Source of the DNA: Spiroplasma poulsonii
Lineage (GTDB): Bacteria; Bacillota_I; Bacilli_A; Mycoplasmatales; Mycoplasmataceae
Assembly: GCF_009866525.1 (NCBI RefSeq)
Contig: NZ_CM020866.1
Span: 1,311,245-1,346,935, forward strand
Reading direction: 5' to 3'
DNA length: 35,691 nt
Below are positions 1 through 7,484 of the stretch, one piece after another. The translations under genes were made by a program, and so were the position numbers. Position 1 is the first letter of the stretch. Each line of letters opens with the position of its first letter. The notes under the pieces are model-generated. The model was not told where the DNA came from and ran no database searches. It saw only the letters and a list, made by a program, of their open reading frames with translations.

Positions 1-457
1 TTGAGTAAAAAAAGATAATACTGGTTTAATTGAATATGATAAATGATTAAGTTATATTCAATCGGCTTGTTATTAGCAGTTATAAATTGATATTTACCAA
101 AAGGAGTTAATGATTTAACTGGGTAGTGCTTCATTTTCACAAGGTGGTGTAGCATATTCACAAACTAATGACCAGAAGCAAATGAAAATATTACTCGTGA
201 TGTTAAAAATGCTTTAAAATTAGCAGGTGAAATAATTGATATTATATCTAGTAAAAACGGTATCTAGACCGTATAATTATCATTTAGGAAACTATTCTCA
301 TCCATGAGAAGAAGAATATAAATATATTACTAAAAAAACATTTTATCCAACATTATTATTTTGATTAAAAGAGCGATTGCAAACAGATGGTTCAATAAAT
401 ATTACTTATCCAATTATTAATGATTTTTCTAAAATTGATTATAATGAAATATATTAA
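1..457 (+). pseudogene. decayed phage connector/tail-like gene (type I prophage)
   Basis: No single frame is open. Coding segments with TGA as Trp appear in order in different frames: a piece beginning VKKDNTGLIEYDKW, then LAVINWYLPKG, then SASFSQGGVAYSQTNDPEAN, then a piece ending at the TAA at 455-457. At least three frameshifts or stops separate them. The middle part resembles, in order and spacing, the N-terminal half of the fibre-like protein at 12542-13732 (T-S-A, S-x-G, Y-S, N-D-P), so this is probably a divergent homologue of that structural gene. The gene starts outside the window. It overlaps the next fibre gene by 14 bases, as in an intact phage operon. The decay is seen directly; the function is inferred. 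Confidence 0.55.
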
Positions 458-975
458 ATTAATAGTTCCATTTGATAATAACACGATTTATTATGAAGAT
501 AATGTCTGAAAAGCAAAACAAAGTGGTGATATTCCATCATATGGTATTAAAGATAGTGATTTAAATAAAGCTTATATTGATAAGCAAGATGATAAATATA
601 TTGTAAAAAACATCACAAGATATTATTCTTAAACAAGATAAATTAGTAAGTGGGGAAAATATTAAAACTATTAATGGTAATTCATTATTAGGTAATGGTG
701 ATATTTCTATTAGTGTTGGTAATGATTGAGAATTTGTAGATACTAGTGATTTTAAACCAGCAACTGAATATCAAATTAAAGATTTTGATAGTTCTAAATT
801 TAAATATAAAATATGATGTCAATTTTCAATTTTACCATATATGTTTGTAGAAACTTTTAAAGATTTTGATATTGGTTGTGGAATTGTTTGGTATATTGAC
901 ACAAATGGTCTTATTAGTTCTTATGATAATGTAAATATAGTTAATTTAAAAATTGAAAGAAAATTGGTGAGTTAA
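444..975 (+). pseudogene. phage tail-fibre protein, one frameshift
   Basis: It starts at ATG 444 (MKYIKLIVPFDNN), overlapping the previous gene. The frame closes at the TAA at 630-632, just after the six-A run near 604-609. The other frame continues from about 607 to the TAA at 973-975. The second part carries the phage tail-fibre motif INGNSLLGNGDISIS, seen in many fibre and baseplate-upper proteins near the start of the receptor-binding region. Joined, the product would be about 176 aa. The shift is best explained by a one-base indel in the A run, either real decay or a sequencing error. It lies between the connector-like pseudogene and a membrane-protein gene (978) that starts 2 bases after its stop. 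Confidence 0.6.
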
Positions 976-977
976 TT

Positions 978-1610
978 ATGAAGCAAGATAAAACAACTTG
1001 ATTAAAGGGGGCGTTACCTTGAAATTGATTTAAAAAAGACCCTATTCCAACTTATAATTGAACTCATAAAGATATTAGAGAATGAGAAAGAAAATATAAA
1101 ATTCGTAGTTGAGTAGTTAGTTTTTATACATTGATATTTTTAGCATTAAATTGTTGGTTAGAATATGGAATGATTAATGCAATTAAAGATGATATTAATT
1201 GATATAATTATGGTCAATATTGAGGTAATGGCATTGCTATTTTATTAACACCTTTATTTACGTATGGAATTCAGGGCATATTTGTTGCTAGTAGTAAACC
1301 AAAAGTAGATATGAAAATTGATATACCAAGATTAAAAATATCTAAAATGGGATTAGTATTTACAATATTACCTTTAATTACTTTAATAATTTCTTTAATT
1401 ATCATTTGAATTGATAAATCAAAATGAAAAAAAGACCATTTAAGACATTGTTTAGATTGTCGGATTAATCCGCGTGTTATTCAACCAAGATTAGCAAAAC
1501 AATGAAATAATTTAGATGGCATAACAGAAGAAATATTTAAAAATATACAAAATGAAAATATTAAAAAACAAAAACAAGAAGAAAATAACAAAGAATTAAA
1601 TTTAAAATAG
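978..1610 (+). CDS. phage two-segment membrane protein, 210 aa
   Basis: ATG 978 lies 2 bases after the fibre stop, so it is translationally coupled. The protein has many Trp codons, mostly TGA, in a charged N-terminus (WLKGALPWNWFKKDP). Hydrophobic segments follow at roughly residues 48-68 and 83-103, with a third near 125-145. The C-terminus is long and Lys/Glu-rich and contains a HCLDCRINPR motif whose two Cys could bind a metal. No family is recognised. The place after the fibre gene and before a small membrane protein is where lysis or membrane-access genes often sit, but a holin or entry role is only inference. The frame is fully open to TAG 1608-1610, unlike the two genes upstream. Confidence 0.65.
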
Positions 1611-1729
1611 ACTATATATAGGGGCGGTTGATATTTTTGGGTGGTTATATAGTTTAATTTATAAATTATTTTGTTCTGAAAGGATAGATGGCCACTGTTT
1701 GAGTAAGAATAAGAAAGGAATTAAATAAA

Positions 1730-2017
1730 ATGAATGAAACATTAATGATTGCTTTACTTGTGTTAGCGGGTGCGGGTGGAATGGGTAGTCTTGGTATTCT
1801 AGGATTATCTGCTAAAAAAATTAAAAAATATAAAGCAGAAATCAGAGAATTAAGAACTGCTGTTATTGCCCACGAAAAACATTTACGAGGACCTGATTAT
1901 GCAACAGAATTAGCATTAAAAACAGGTCAAATTAAAAATGTTAAAAAACAAGTTAAAGTTAATGATAAAAAACAAGCACAAAAAGATGCCATTAGACAAT
2001 TAACAAATAATATTTAA
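1730..2017 (+). CDS. small phage membrane protein, 95 aa (holin-like layout)
   Basis: The first ~27 residues are hydrophobic and Gly-rich (LLVLAGAGGMGSLGILGLS). A Lys-rich, probably helical tail of about 65 residues follows. One N-terminal membrane helix with a basic tail fits a holin or spanin-like lysis factor, but there is no specific family signature. An in-frame upstream ATG at 1688 (MATVWVRIRKELNK) has a better-spaced GAAAGGA; ATG 1730 has AGAAAGGA about 11 bases upstream, so the start is uncertain. It is the last gene of the type I late operon, and a strong hairpin terminator follows directly. Confidence 0.6.
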   Translation: MNETLMIALLVLAGAGGMGSLGILGLSAKKIKKYKAEIRELRTAVIAHEKHLRGPDYATELALKTGQIKNVKKQVKVNDKKQAQKDAIRQLTNNI

Positions 2018-2020
2018 AAA

Positions 2021-2050
2021 AATAACCTTAATTGGTTATTTTTTATTTTT
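2021..2050. terminator. bidirectional hairpin terminator between converging phage operons
   Basis: Stem AATAACC (2021-2027) and GGTTATT (2034-2040) with a 6-base loop, then a T-rich run at 2041-2050. An A run at 2016-2022 serves the other strand. It separates the late operon (+) from the early operon (-), whose last codons overlap the T run. Confidence 0.75.
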
Positions 2051-2219
2051 CTTTATTGTGTGTTATATAAAAGTTTATAAGATATTCAATTCGTTGCGAA
2101 TAAGTATTAAAATTTAATTCATTTCAAACTTGTTCTTCATTTTCATTTAAGTAAACATTTATATTCCGAATTTTACAAGAATAATATTTTCCTGTTTTTT
2201 GATTATATGAATGTTTCAT
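2043..2219 (-). CDS. ribbon-helix-helix-like small protein, 58 aa
   Basis: ATG at 2219 gives MKHSYNQKTGKYYSCKIRNI, then NVYLNENEEQVWNEL and SQRIEYLINFYI. A short beta strand followed by two helices, with a Ser before the second helix, is the layout of CopG/Arc-type RHH DNA-binding proteins. The length fits. It is the last gene of the early operon, 3 bases after the resolvase stop. A role as phage regulator is inferred from fold and place only; homology is not certain. One TGA is read as Trp. Confidence 0.5.
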
Positions 2220-2222
2220 AAA

Positions 2223-2723
2223 TTAACTTTCATAATTAGCAATAATAATTGCATCTCGTAAATGATTACTTATTTTTTCATTATTATATTTTCAACTTTT
2301 ACCATATTGATAAGTTAAATTAACATCTTTTTCATATTTTCATATATAACCATCATTATATTTACTTAAATTTTCCATATTTTTAACAACTGATTTTGTA
2401 TGTTTTGGTGAAATAGTAGCAATATATCCTTGCGTTTCTAATGAACCTAATAATTTCAATAAATCATCTCTATCTTTTGAGCCATTGGCATTTGTATATA
2501 AACAATTTTCTATAAAAATTAAATATTCTAGTTTATGATTATTTGATAATATTTTCCCAAATAGTTTTTCATTTTTCAAATAATTTATAATAAATTCATA
2601 ATGTTCTTTTCAGCCTTTATTTGTAAATTCTTGTTTATCTATTAATTTATTATTTTTATAAACAACAATAGCCGTAGTACCAGTTCCTGATGGGTCAATA
2701 CCTATTTTTATCAATTGGCTCAT
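2223..2723 (-). CDS. RuvC-like Holliday junction resolvase, 166 aa
   Basis: The N-terminus reads IGIDPSGTGTTAIVVY, the first beta-hairpin of the RuvC/RNase H fold with Asp10 as first metal ligand. A central strand LIFIENCLY supplies a Glu, and the C-terminal HLRDAIIIA supplies the last Asp of a DED(D) site. Phage resolvases of this type cut branched DNA before packaging. The start ATG overlaps the recT end by 16 bases, which implies coupling. A second, divergent resolvase of similar length lies at 16930-17421. Class assignment rests on motifs only; a different RNase H-fold nuclease is possible. Confidence 0.7.
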
Positions 2724-3637
2724 TCTTCATCATTGTTATTATTAACTACTGGTACTACATTTGATATATCTTCTTCTTTAACTACATTATCGTTTATGTA
2801 CACTATTTCATCATTAGGTGGGGTATTATAATTTAAATTTATATTATTTGATAAAGTTTCATCGTTAATATGCCCATTATTTTGGATGAAAGTAGCATCA
2901 TTATCAATATAAATCTTTTCATCATTAGTTGTAATAACTGCTTGATCTGATTTATATGCTTGTTGTAATTCAACTGACATAATACCTCATTTTCTTAATA
3001 ATGATGTTAATACTGTTTTAAGGGCCATTTCATCAAAACTAGCAATATAAAATGATTTATTTTTAGCATAAGTTTTAGAATATTTCATAAAATGATTTTC
3101 CATTTGCTCTTTTGTCATATATAAAGTTTTTTCAAAACCATTAACCATTTTAAAATATGCTACATAACCTATAATTGATAATTTTTCTCGTTCATCTTCA
3201 TTTTGATTTCAATTAAAAGCAGTACCTTTTAAACGATCATAATTTATTAATTCATTTGCTCTAACATCTGATACTGACATATCTAAATATTGGCCACTTC
3301 TTTGGGCTAATTGAATATAACCTTTATAACCCATTTGAAATTGGGCTTGATTAATTCATTCTTGGATTTCACGACCATTAATAATTCTTGTTATTTTTGT
3401 ATTATATGGTACTACATAAGCATAACCGAATTGTTTTTCCATTGGTAAATTTAATAAAACACCTTGATAACAAGCAGTCATAATTGTTTTTGGATCTGCT
3501 TTTTGTAATAATTCATTACTATTTGATATTGCAATTATATTACTTTTAAATCTTGCAATTTCATTTTCATTAGAAAATTTACTTTTTATTCAATCAGTTA
3601 CCTTATCTGTTCTTAAAAATTCTACAATATTTGTCAT
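2708..3637 (-). CDS. recT: RecT-family single-strand annealing protein, 309 aa
   Basis: The RecT core is clear. After an N-terminal section with TIMTACYQGVLLNLPMEKQF comes GYAYVVPYN, then AQFQMGYKGYIQLAQRSGQY, and later MALKTVLTSLLRKWGIMSVE followed by LQQAYKSDQA. RecT proteins anneal complementary single strands in phage recombination, usually with an exonuclease partner, which is not seen here. The last ~80 residues are Asn/Asp-rich and probably disordered. ATG 3637 has GGAG 8 bases upstream, inside the end of the preceding gene (1 base between stop and ATG). Three internal TGA codons are Trp. The gene is intact, unlike the late genes of the same prophage. Confidence 0.92.
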
Positions 3638-3638
3638 G

Positions 3639-4340
3639 TTATTTTTCTCCTTTATTTATTTTAAAATTAATACCTTTAACCCCAATTAAATTAATATCTT
3701 TATTACTATCTCATTGATCTTTAATTTCATTTTTAACAATTTGTTCATCAACAGTTAAATAATTTTTAATAAGATTAATAAGTTCTAATTTATCAGCATT
3801 TTGTAAAAAATCATCATTAATACCAATAACCTCAATATCTTTAATTAATAATTTTTCTTTCCGAAAATTACTAGTAATAATTTTTAATTCTTGTTCTTGT
3901 TTTGCTATACTTTTAATTTCTAAAAATTGCTCTTTTTTATGAGTTTCAATAATTTTATTTTGTTTTTGAAATTGAATATTAATGACACTATTTTTTAAAG
4001 AATCATGATTATTCTTAATATTATTTTCTAAATTTAAAATATCTTTTCTAATAAAATTTAATTCATCTTTAAAAGATTTTATTATTTCTAATGGTTCTCT
4101 AAAAATATAATCAATTTTTGAAACTACTAATTTTAAATCTTTTAGTGATTGTGATTTATATTCTCCATTTATTAATCAAGCTTGTTGTCGATATATAAAT
4201 TCTGCTAATTCTTGTCCATTTTCATCAATTCACTTTTTAATTGTTAATGCTTTTAAGCTTAATTCTTTAAAATTATTTCCTTTTAAATAAAACGGATAAG
4301 TAATATTTTTAACTTCATTATTTAATTTTAAATCTTCCAT
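3639..4340 (-). CDS. coiled-coil phage protein upstream of recT, 233 aa
   Basis: It starts MEDLKLNNEVKNITYPFYLK with a good GAGGAAA ribosome site. A long Lys/Glu/Asn-rich helical middle (about residues 70-160) predicts coiled coil, and the C-terminal ~50 residues look globular. In other Firmicute and mollicute phages a helical protein of this size (for example DUF1351-type) precedes recT, so a recombination accessory role is plausible. I cannot confirm the family from sequence alone. Its stop is 1 base from the recT ATG. Confidence 0.65.
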
Positions 4341-4342
4341 AA

Positions 4343-4480
4343 TTAAATTTCCTCTAATTCCATTTCATTAATTAAATTATCAATATATTCATAAGCACTT
4401 TCTTCTGAATAACATTCATCTAATGCTAAATTAAATAAATCTTCTTCTGTATAAACATAACCATTTTCATCTTTTCACAT
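4343..4480 (-). CDS. acidic small phage protein, 45 aa
   Basis: MWKDENGYVYTEEDLFNLAL at the start (first TGA = Trp), then a Glu-rich helical rest ending ELEEI. Very acidic and soluble. AGGAGATAAATA precedes the ATG, and the stop is 2 bases before the ATG of the next gene. No family recognised. Confidence 0.55.
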
Positions 4481-4482
4481 AA

Positions 4483-4671
4483 TTATTTATCTCCTTGTCA
4501 TTTAATATTGCTATCTTCTAAATCAATAATAGTTGTTAATCAATGATTTTCATTTTCAACATTAGCAGTAATCCTCGCTTCTTCTAATGTATAAAAAAAA
4601 TCTGTTTTAAAAATAGTTGTTTTATCAAACAAATTATTATATTTCATTATTAATACGTATCTTTTATTCAT
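4483..4671 (-). CDS. small phage protein, 62 aa
   Basis: MNKRYVLIMKYNNLFDKTTI, then a short alpha/beta-like sequence ending NIKWQGDK. The ribosome site AGGAGGAATTAAATT is strong. Its stop overlaps the ribosome site of the 45-aa gene. No family recognised; it is probably an early-operon accessory gene. Confidence 0.55.
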
Positions 4672-4684
4672 AATTTAATTCCTC

Positions 4685-4843
4685 CTAATTTTGTTTCCCC
4701 AATGCTCAATGTTCATCAGTCATATCTTAAAATGATACTGAATAACTTTTAAACATTAATTCTTGTAATTTGTTTTCTTGATTGCATTTTGAGCAATATC
4801 CTCAATATTTTTGTTTAAGACAAATTTTATTTAAATTTTTCAT
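4685..4843 (-). pseudogene. first early-operon gene, interrupted by an in-frame TAA
   Basis: From ATG 4843 the frame gives MKNLNKICLKQKYWGYCSKC, then NQENKLQELMFKSYSVSF, and meets TAA at 4727-4729. Read through in the same frame it goes on DMTDEHWALGKQN to TAG 4685-4687. The intact 38-aa gene at 16561-16677 ends KLQELMIRAYPVTVNDINDE and IWATNKKN, aligning residue for residue with the stop opposite Asn. A single nonsense change is therefore the likely cause, although the first 38 residues may still be made. Two CxxC-like Cys (YCSKC) suggest metal binding. Confidence 0.6.
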
Positions 4844-4877
4844 ATTTACCTCCTAAATTATTTTTCCTATTTTTTAA

Positions 4878-4917
4878 CTCGCTGGCACTCACTACCAAGT
4901 GAAAGTGCCAAAGCGAG
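4878..4917. repeat. GC-rich hairpin upstream of type I early operon
   Basis: CTCGCT and GGCACT (4878-4889) pair with AGTGCC (4904-4909) and AGCGAG (4912-4917), with one bulged A and a 14-base loop. It lies just upstream of the first early gene in otherwise AT-rich DNA. It could be an operator, a replication structure or a terminator against incoming transcripts. Confidence 0.6.
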
Positions 4918-4959
4918 AATTAGTTATATAAGTATTGTATTTATCTATTTTATTTACTA

Positions 4960-4992
4960 CGCCATCCGCTTCGCTGTGGGTGAGCGGTGGCG
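4960..4992. repeat. second GC-rich hairpin, similar to the one at 16431-16464
   Basis: CGCCA-CCGCT (4960-4970) pairs with AGCGGTGGCG (4983-4992), with one bulge and a 12-base loop containing GCTGTGGGTG. The type II prophage has a comparable Pu/Py GC-rich hairpin before its early genes. The local base composition is far above the window average. Confidence 0.6.
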
Positions 4993-5108
4993 GTATGTTG
5001 TTAGTTAAATAATCGACAGTTGTTTTTTGTTTTTGTAGCCAGAGAGTTTTCTCTCTCTTCACCCGCACCATTTCAGGTCAAAGCGTTCAGTTTTTAAAAT
5101 AAATCTAC

Positions 5109-5333
5109 TTGCACCTTGAAGAGCCTAATGCTGACTTTGTGGTTTTTAAACCGCTGTCACTTCTAAGAAGTAATATCTATCGCAAATTTATTTATAAAGT
5201 GACCATCTCTTTTGTTTATTGTGGTTCGATGTTGACCGCGCACTTATCACCACTATCGCTTGTTAAAGCGTCTATTATTTCCGGACTGATTACCGCTGTG
5301 CTAGACCGCCTCCTGTGGAATAAAAACACTTAG
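5109..5333 (+). CDS. possible small membrane protein of higher GC, 74 aa
   Basis: The frame is open from TTG 5109; an in-frame TAA lies 9 bases upstream. It encodes HLEEPNADFVVFKPLSLL, then a hydrophobic stretch around residues 32-65 (VTISFVYCGSMLTAHLSPLS), and ends LDRLLWNKNT. There is no clear ribosome site and only a TTG start, so expression is uncertain. Codon use is visibly less AT-rich than in neighbours. A 79-aa, similarly GC-raised, hydrophobic protein sits in the equivalent place at 16107-16346. Both lie beside GC-rich hairpins, which makes a real gene more likely than chance. Confidence 0.4.
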   Translation: MHLEEPNADFVVFKPLSLLRSNIYRKFIYKVTISFVYCGSMLTAHLSPLSLVKASIISGLITAVLDRLLWNKNT

Positions 5334-5361
5334 TTATTTAAAATAACCGTTCCACTCTGCA

Positions 5362-5601
5362 TTAAGTTGTTTTATAAAATCAAAGTTTTAAAAAACCAGT
5401 TTTATAATCAAAGATAATTTTTGAATTTTCTAAACGTTTATAAAACCACTCTTGGTTTTTATCTTTTGTATGATTTAATAAATTTTTATGTTTTTCACAA
5501 GTTCATAAAACTTTATTTGATAAAAATTCTTTGGTAATGAATGATATTGATTTATAGCAATCAATAACATCACATATTTTTTGTTGTTTATTAATTTCCA
5601 T
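5362..5601 (-). CDS. hypothetical protein, 79 aa
   Basis: ATG 5601 with GAAGGAG 7 bases upstream; MEINKQQKICDVIDCYKSIS, ending KLWFYKTT. It is predicted soluble, basic and mostly helical, with Cys at positions 10, 15 and about 36. No family recognised. It converges on the 5109 frame, with 28 bases between the two stops. Two TGA codons are Trp. It may be the outermost gene of the type I prophage. Confidence 0.55.
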
Positions 5602-5973
5602 TACTTACTCCTTCTTTTATTAAGTTTTTTTATTTATTAACAAACTAATTAACTGAAACAAAGAAAAGACAACACCTTAAATTAGGAGAAAAAACAGGTA
5701 CACTTTGTAAAAATTTCTAAGATATTTATAAATGTGTAAACAACTTAAAGAGGGTATCAGAAAGTTGTGTAAAAAGTTTCTATTTTAAGAATTTAAGATG
5801 CTGTCCTTTCTCTGAATCAATTAATAATTTTGGTTTTACAAATAAAAAAACCATTTTAGTAAATGGTTTAATTTATTATTCTTATTCAATTTCCGAGTTT
5901 TTTTCCAAAACCCCAATATTTTTTATACGACCAAATTTTTACTAAAAAACAATTTAAAATGTTATTTTTTGCT
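5602..5973. other. intergenic region with a terminator and possible IS-end remnant
   Basis: No gene seen. A hairpin AAACCATTT/AAATGGTTT (5848-5869) with an A run before it and T-rich DNA after it is a likely bidirectional terminator. Near 5736-5782 two related strings, TGTGTAAACAACTT and GTTGTGTAAAAAGTTT, resemble ends of mutator (IS256)-type elements, but this is weak. Confidence 0.4.
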
Positions 5974-6006
5974 AAAAAAGTTAGCAAAATGAAATTTATT
6001 GCTAAC
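5974..6006 (-). terminator. terminator of the HAD phosphatase gene
   Basis: On the minus strand, stem GTTAGCAA and TTGCTAAC with an 11-base loop, followed directly by six T. It begins 19 bases after the HAD stop. Confidence 0.8.
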
Positions 6007-6024
6007 TTTAAGAACTTTTAACTA

Positions 6025-6873
6025 TTATTGTCCAAAAACTACGGTTTCAATAACTTTTGCAATCCCATCATGGTCATTATCATCAGCCACTAAATCAGCG
6101 ATTGCTTTTACATCATCGGGAGCATTCCCCATTGCCACGCCAATTCCAGCTCACTGTAACATCGCAACATCATTATGTTCATTCCCGAAAGCCATCACAT
6201 TCTTTGCTGTTAAGTGATATTTTTGACAAATTTTAGCAATGCCAGTCGCTTTATTAATATTACAACTAGTAATTTCTAACGCTGAGCGATCACCACGAAT
6301 TTCTTGTGAAATTTCAATTTTATCCTTTCATTTTGCAACCAACCGATTAATATCGGAAGTATAACTACTAATATAAATTTTATTAACATTAACATTGAAA
6401 TTATTTGTATATAAACATACTGTTACTTCATCTTGTTCTTCGCTAAAAGATGATAAATAATGTTTTGTCATTTTATCTTCAAATCCTTTGCAATGTAATA
6501 ACATTTTATTAAACGAAGAATGATCAGCATCAAACATAATTAATGTGTCTAAATCAAATGCCAAGACATCAACATAAAGTTCTCGTAGTAATTGTTGATC
6601 AAAATAATCACAAAATAAAATTTCTTCAGTGGCATTATTTGCAACAACTGAACCATTTAAACTAACAGTAAAATCATTAATATCCGTTAATCCTAAATTT
6701 GTTACAATATGTTTTGTTTGATATAATGGTCGTCCGGTCGCAATTACTAACTTAATATCTTTTGTTGCCAGCCCTTTTAAAACTTCTAATGTATGCGGGG
6801 ACATTTCGCCAGTTGAATTTAAAGCTGTTCCATCTAAATCAACAGCAATTAACTTAATTTCTGTCATTATCAT
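6025..6873 (-). CDS. Cof-type HAD-IIB phosphatase, 282 aa
   Basis: Motif I is VDLDGTALN (nucleophile Asp and acid Asp), motif II is VIATGR, and motif III/IV is FGNEHNDVAML near the C-terminus, with the Cof-type ending GVAMGNAPDDVKAIADLVA. Length (~280 aa) and cap placement fit HAD-IIB (Cof/YidA) sugar-phosphate or nucleotide phosphatases. Substrate cannot be told from sequence. GGAG lies just before ATG 6873; ATG 6867 in the same frame is an alternative start. It is one of two host-type genes here, flanked on both sides by mobile DNA, and appears intact with its own terminator. Confidence 0.92.
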
Positions 6874-7026
6874 TATTCTCCTATATAAAATAATTTTAAT
6901 CTATTTTCTAGTACTTGTAAAAGATATTGTTAAAATTAAAATAATTATTTCTTAGTTTTACCTCTACTAAGTTGTTCTAATCAAAAAAGGAAGCTTGAAA
7001 CCCTTTTCTAGATAAAATTTTTAGTT

Positions 7027-7032
7027 TATAAT
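7027..7032 (+). promoter_or_regulatory. -10 box for the riboswitch transcript
   Basis: TATAAT in AGTTTATAATTGAATCG, with a start expected near 7039, just before the cobalamin aptamer. No convincing -35 box, which is common in Spiroplasma. Confidence 0.5.
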
Positions 7033-7059
7033 TGAATCGTAAAGCACCACGCTTTCATT

Positions 7060-7235
7060 TGAATTAACGGTAAACATTTAGGAGCGTTTTGAAAAGGGAA
7101 TTGAGTTAATATTCTCAAGCTGTCCCAGCAACTGTAATGATGATGAACATGAACATTGTATTTACTCACTGAAAAACTTTTTTGGGAAGAGACAATTAGT
7201 AAAATGATTCTAAGCCAGTAGACCTGCCGTTAACT
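7060..7235 (+). promoter_or_regulatory. cobalamin riboswitch
   Basis: In order: GAAAAGGGAATTGAG, then TTAATATTCTCAAGCTGTCC and CAGCAACTGTAA (the B12-box region), then CACTG...TTTGGGAAG, then AAGCCAGTAGACCTGCC. These are the conserved blocks of the adenosylcobalamin aptamer (RF00174 type) in the right order and spacing. A short stem ATATCCC/GGGATTGTGATAT follows at about 7249-7270 and may be the expression platform. It precedes a membrane-protein gene, as expected for B12 uptake control. Confidence 0.82.
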
Positions 7236-7382
7236 CTTGGTAAAAAAATATCCCTGGGATTGTGATATTTGTGAGTAAATAATTTATTATCATTAAATAA
7301 TAGTTTGCCTCTCATAAATATATTAATGTTTTCCTCAAGAATGGGTTTTTATTACCACTATTTTTGAAAGGAATTATTAAAA

Positions 7383-7484
7383 ATGAAAAACTTTTCATGA
7401 AAAAAATATTTACGTTATCTTCCGTTAGCATTAATTCTTTTAACAGCAATTGTTTTAAACCTATATTATATTCCAAAATACTAC
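7383..7484 (+). pseudogene. riboswitch-controlled membrane protein, cut by IS3
   Basis: ATG 7383 with AAAGGAATTATT upstream. The product starts MKNFSWKKYLRYLPLALILL and runs into TAIVLNLYYIPKYY, a basic N-terminus plus one hydrophobic helix. After 34 codons the IS3 element begins; reading continues 13 codons into the IS and stops at 7526. The rest of the gene is not in the window. With a cobalamin riboswitch in front, the original product was probably a B12-uptake membrane component (for example an ECF substrate-binding subunit), but the remaining sequence is too short to name it. Confidence 0.65.
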
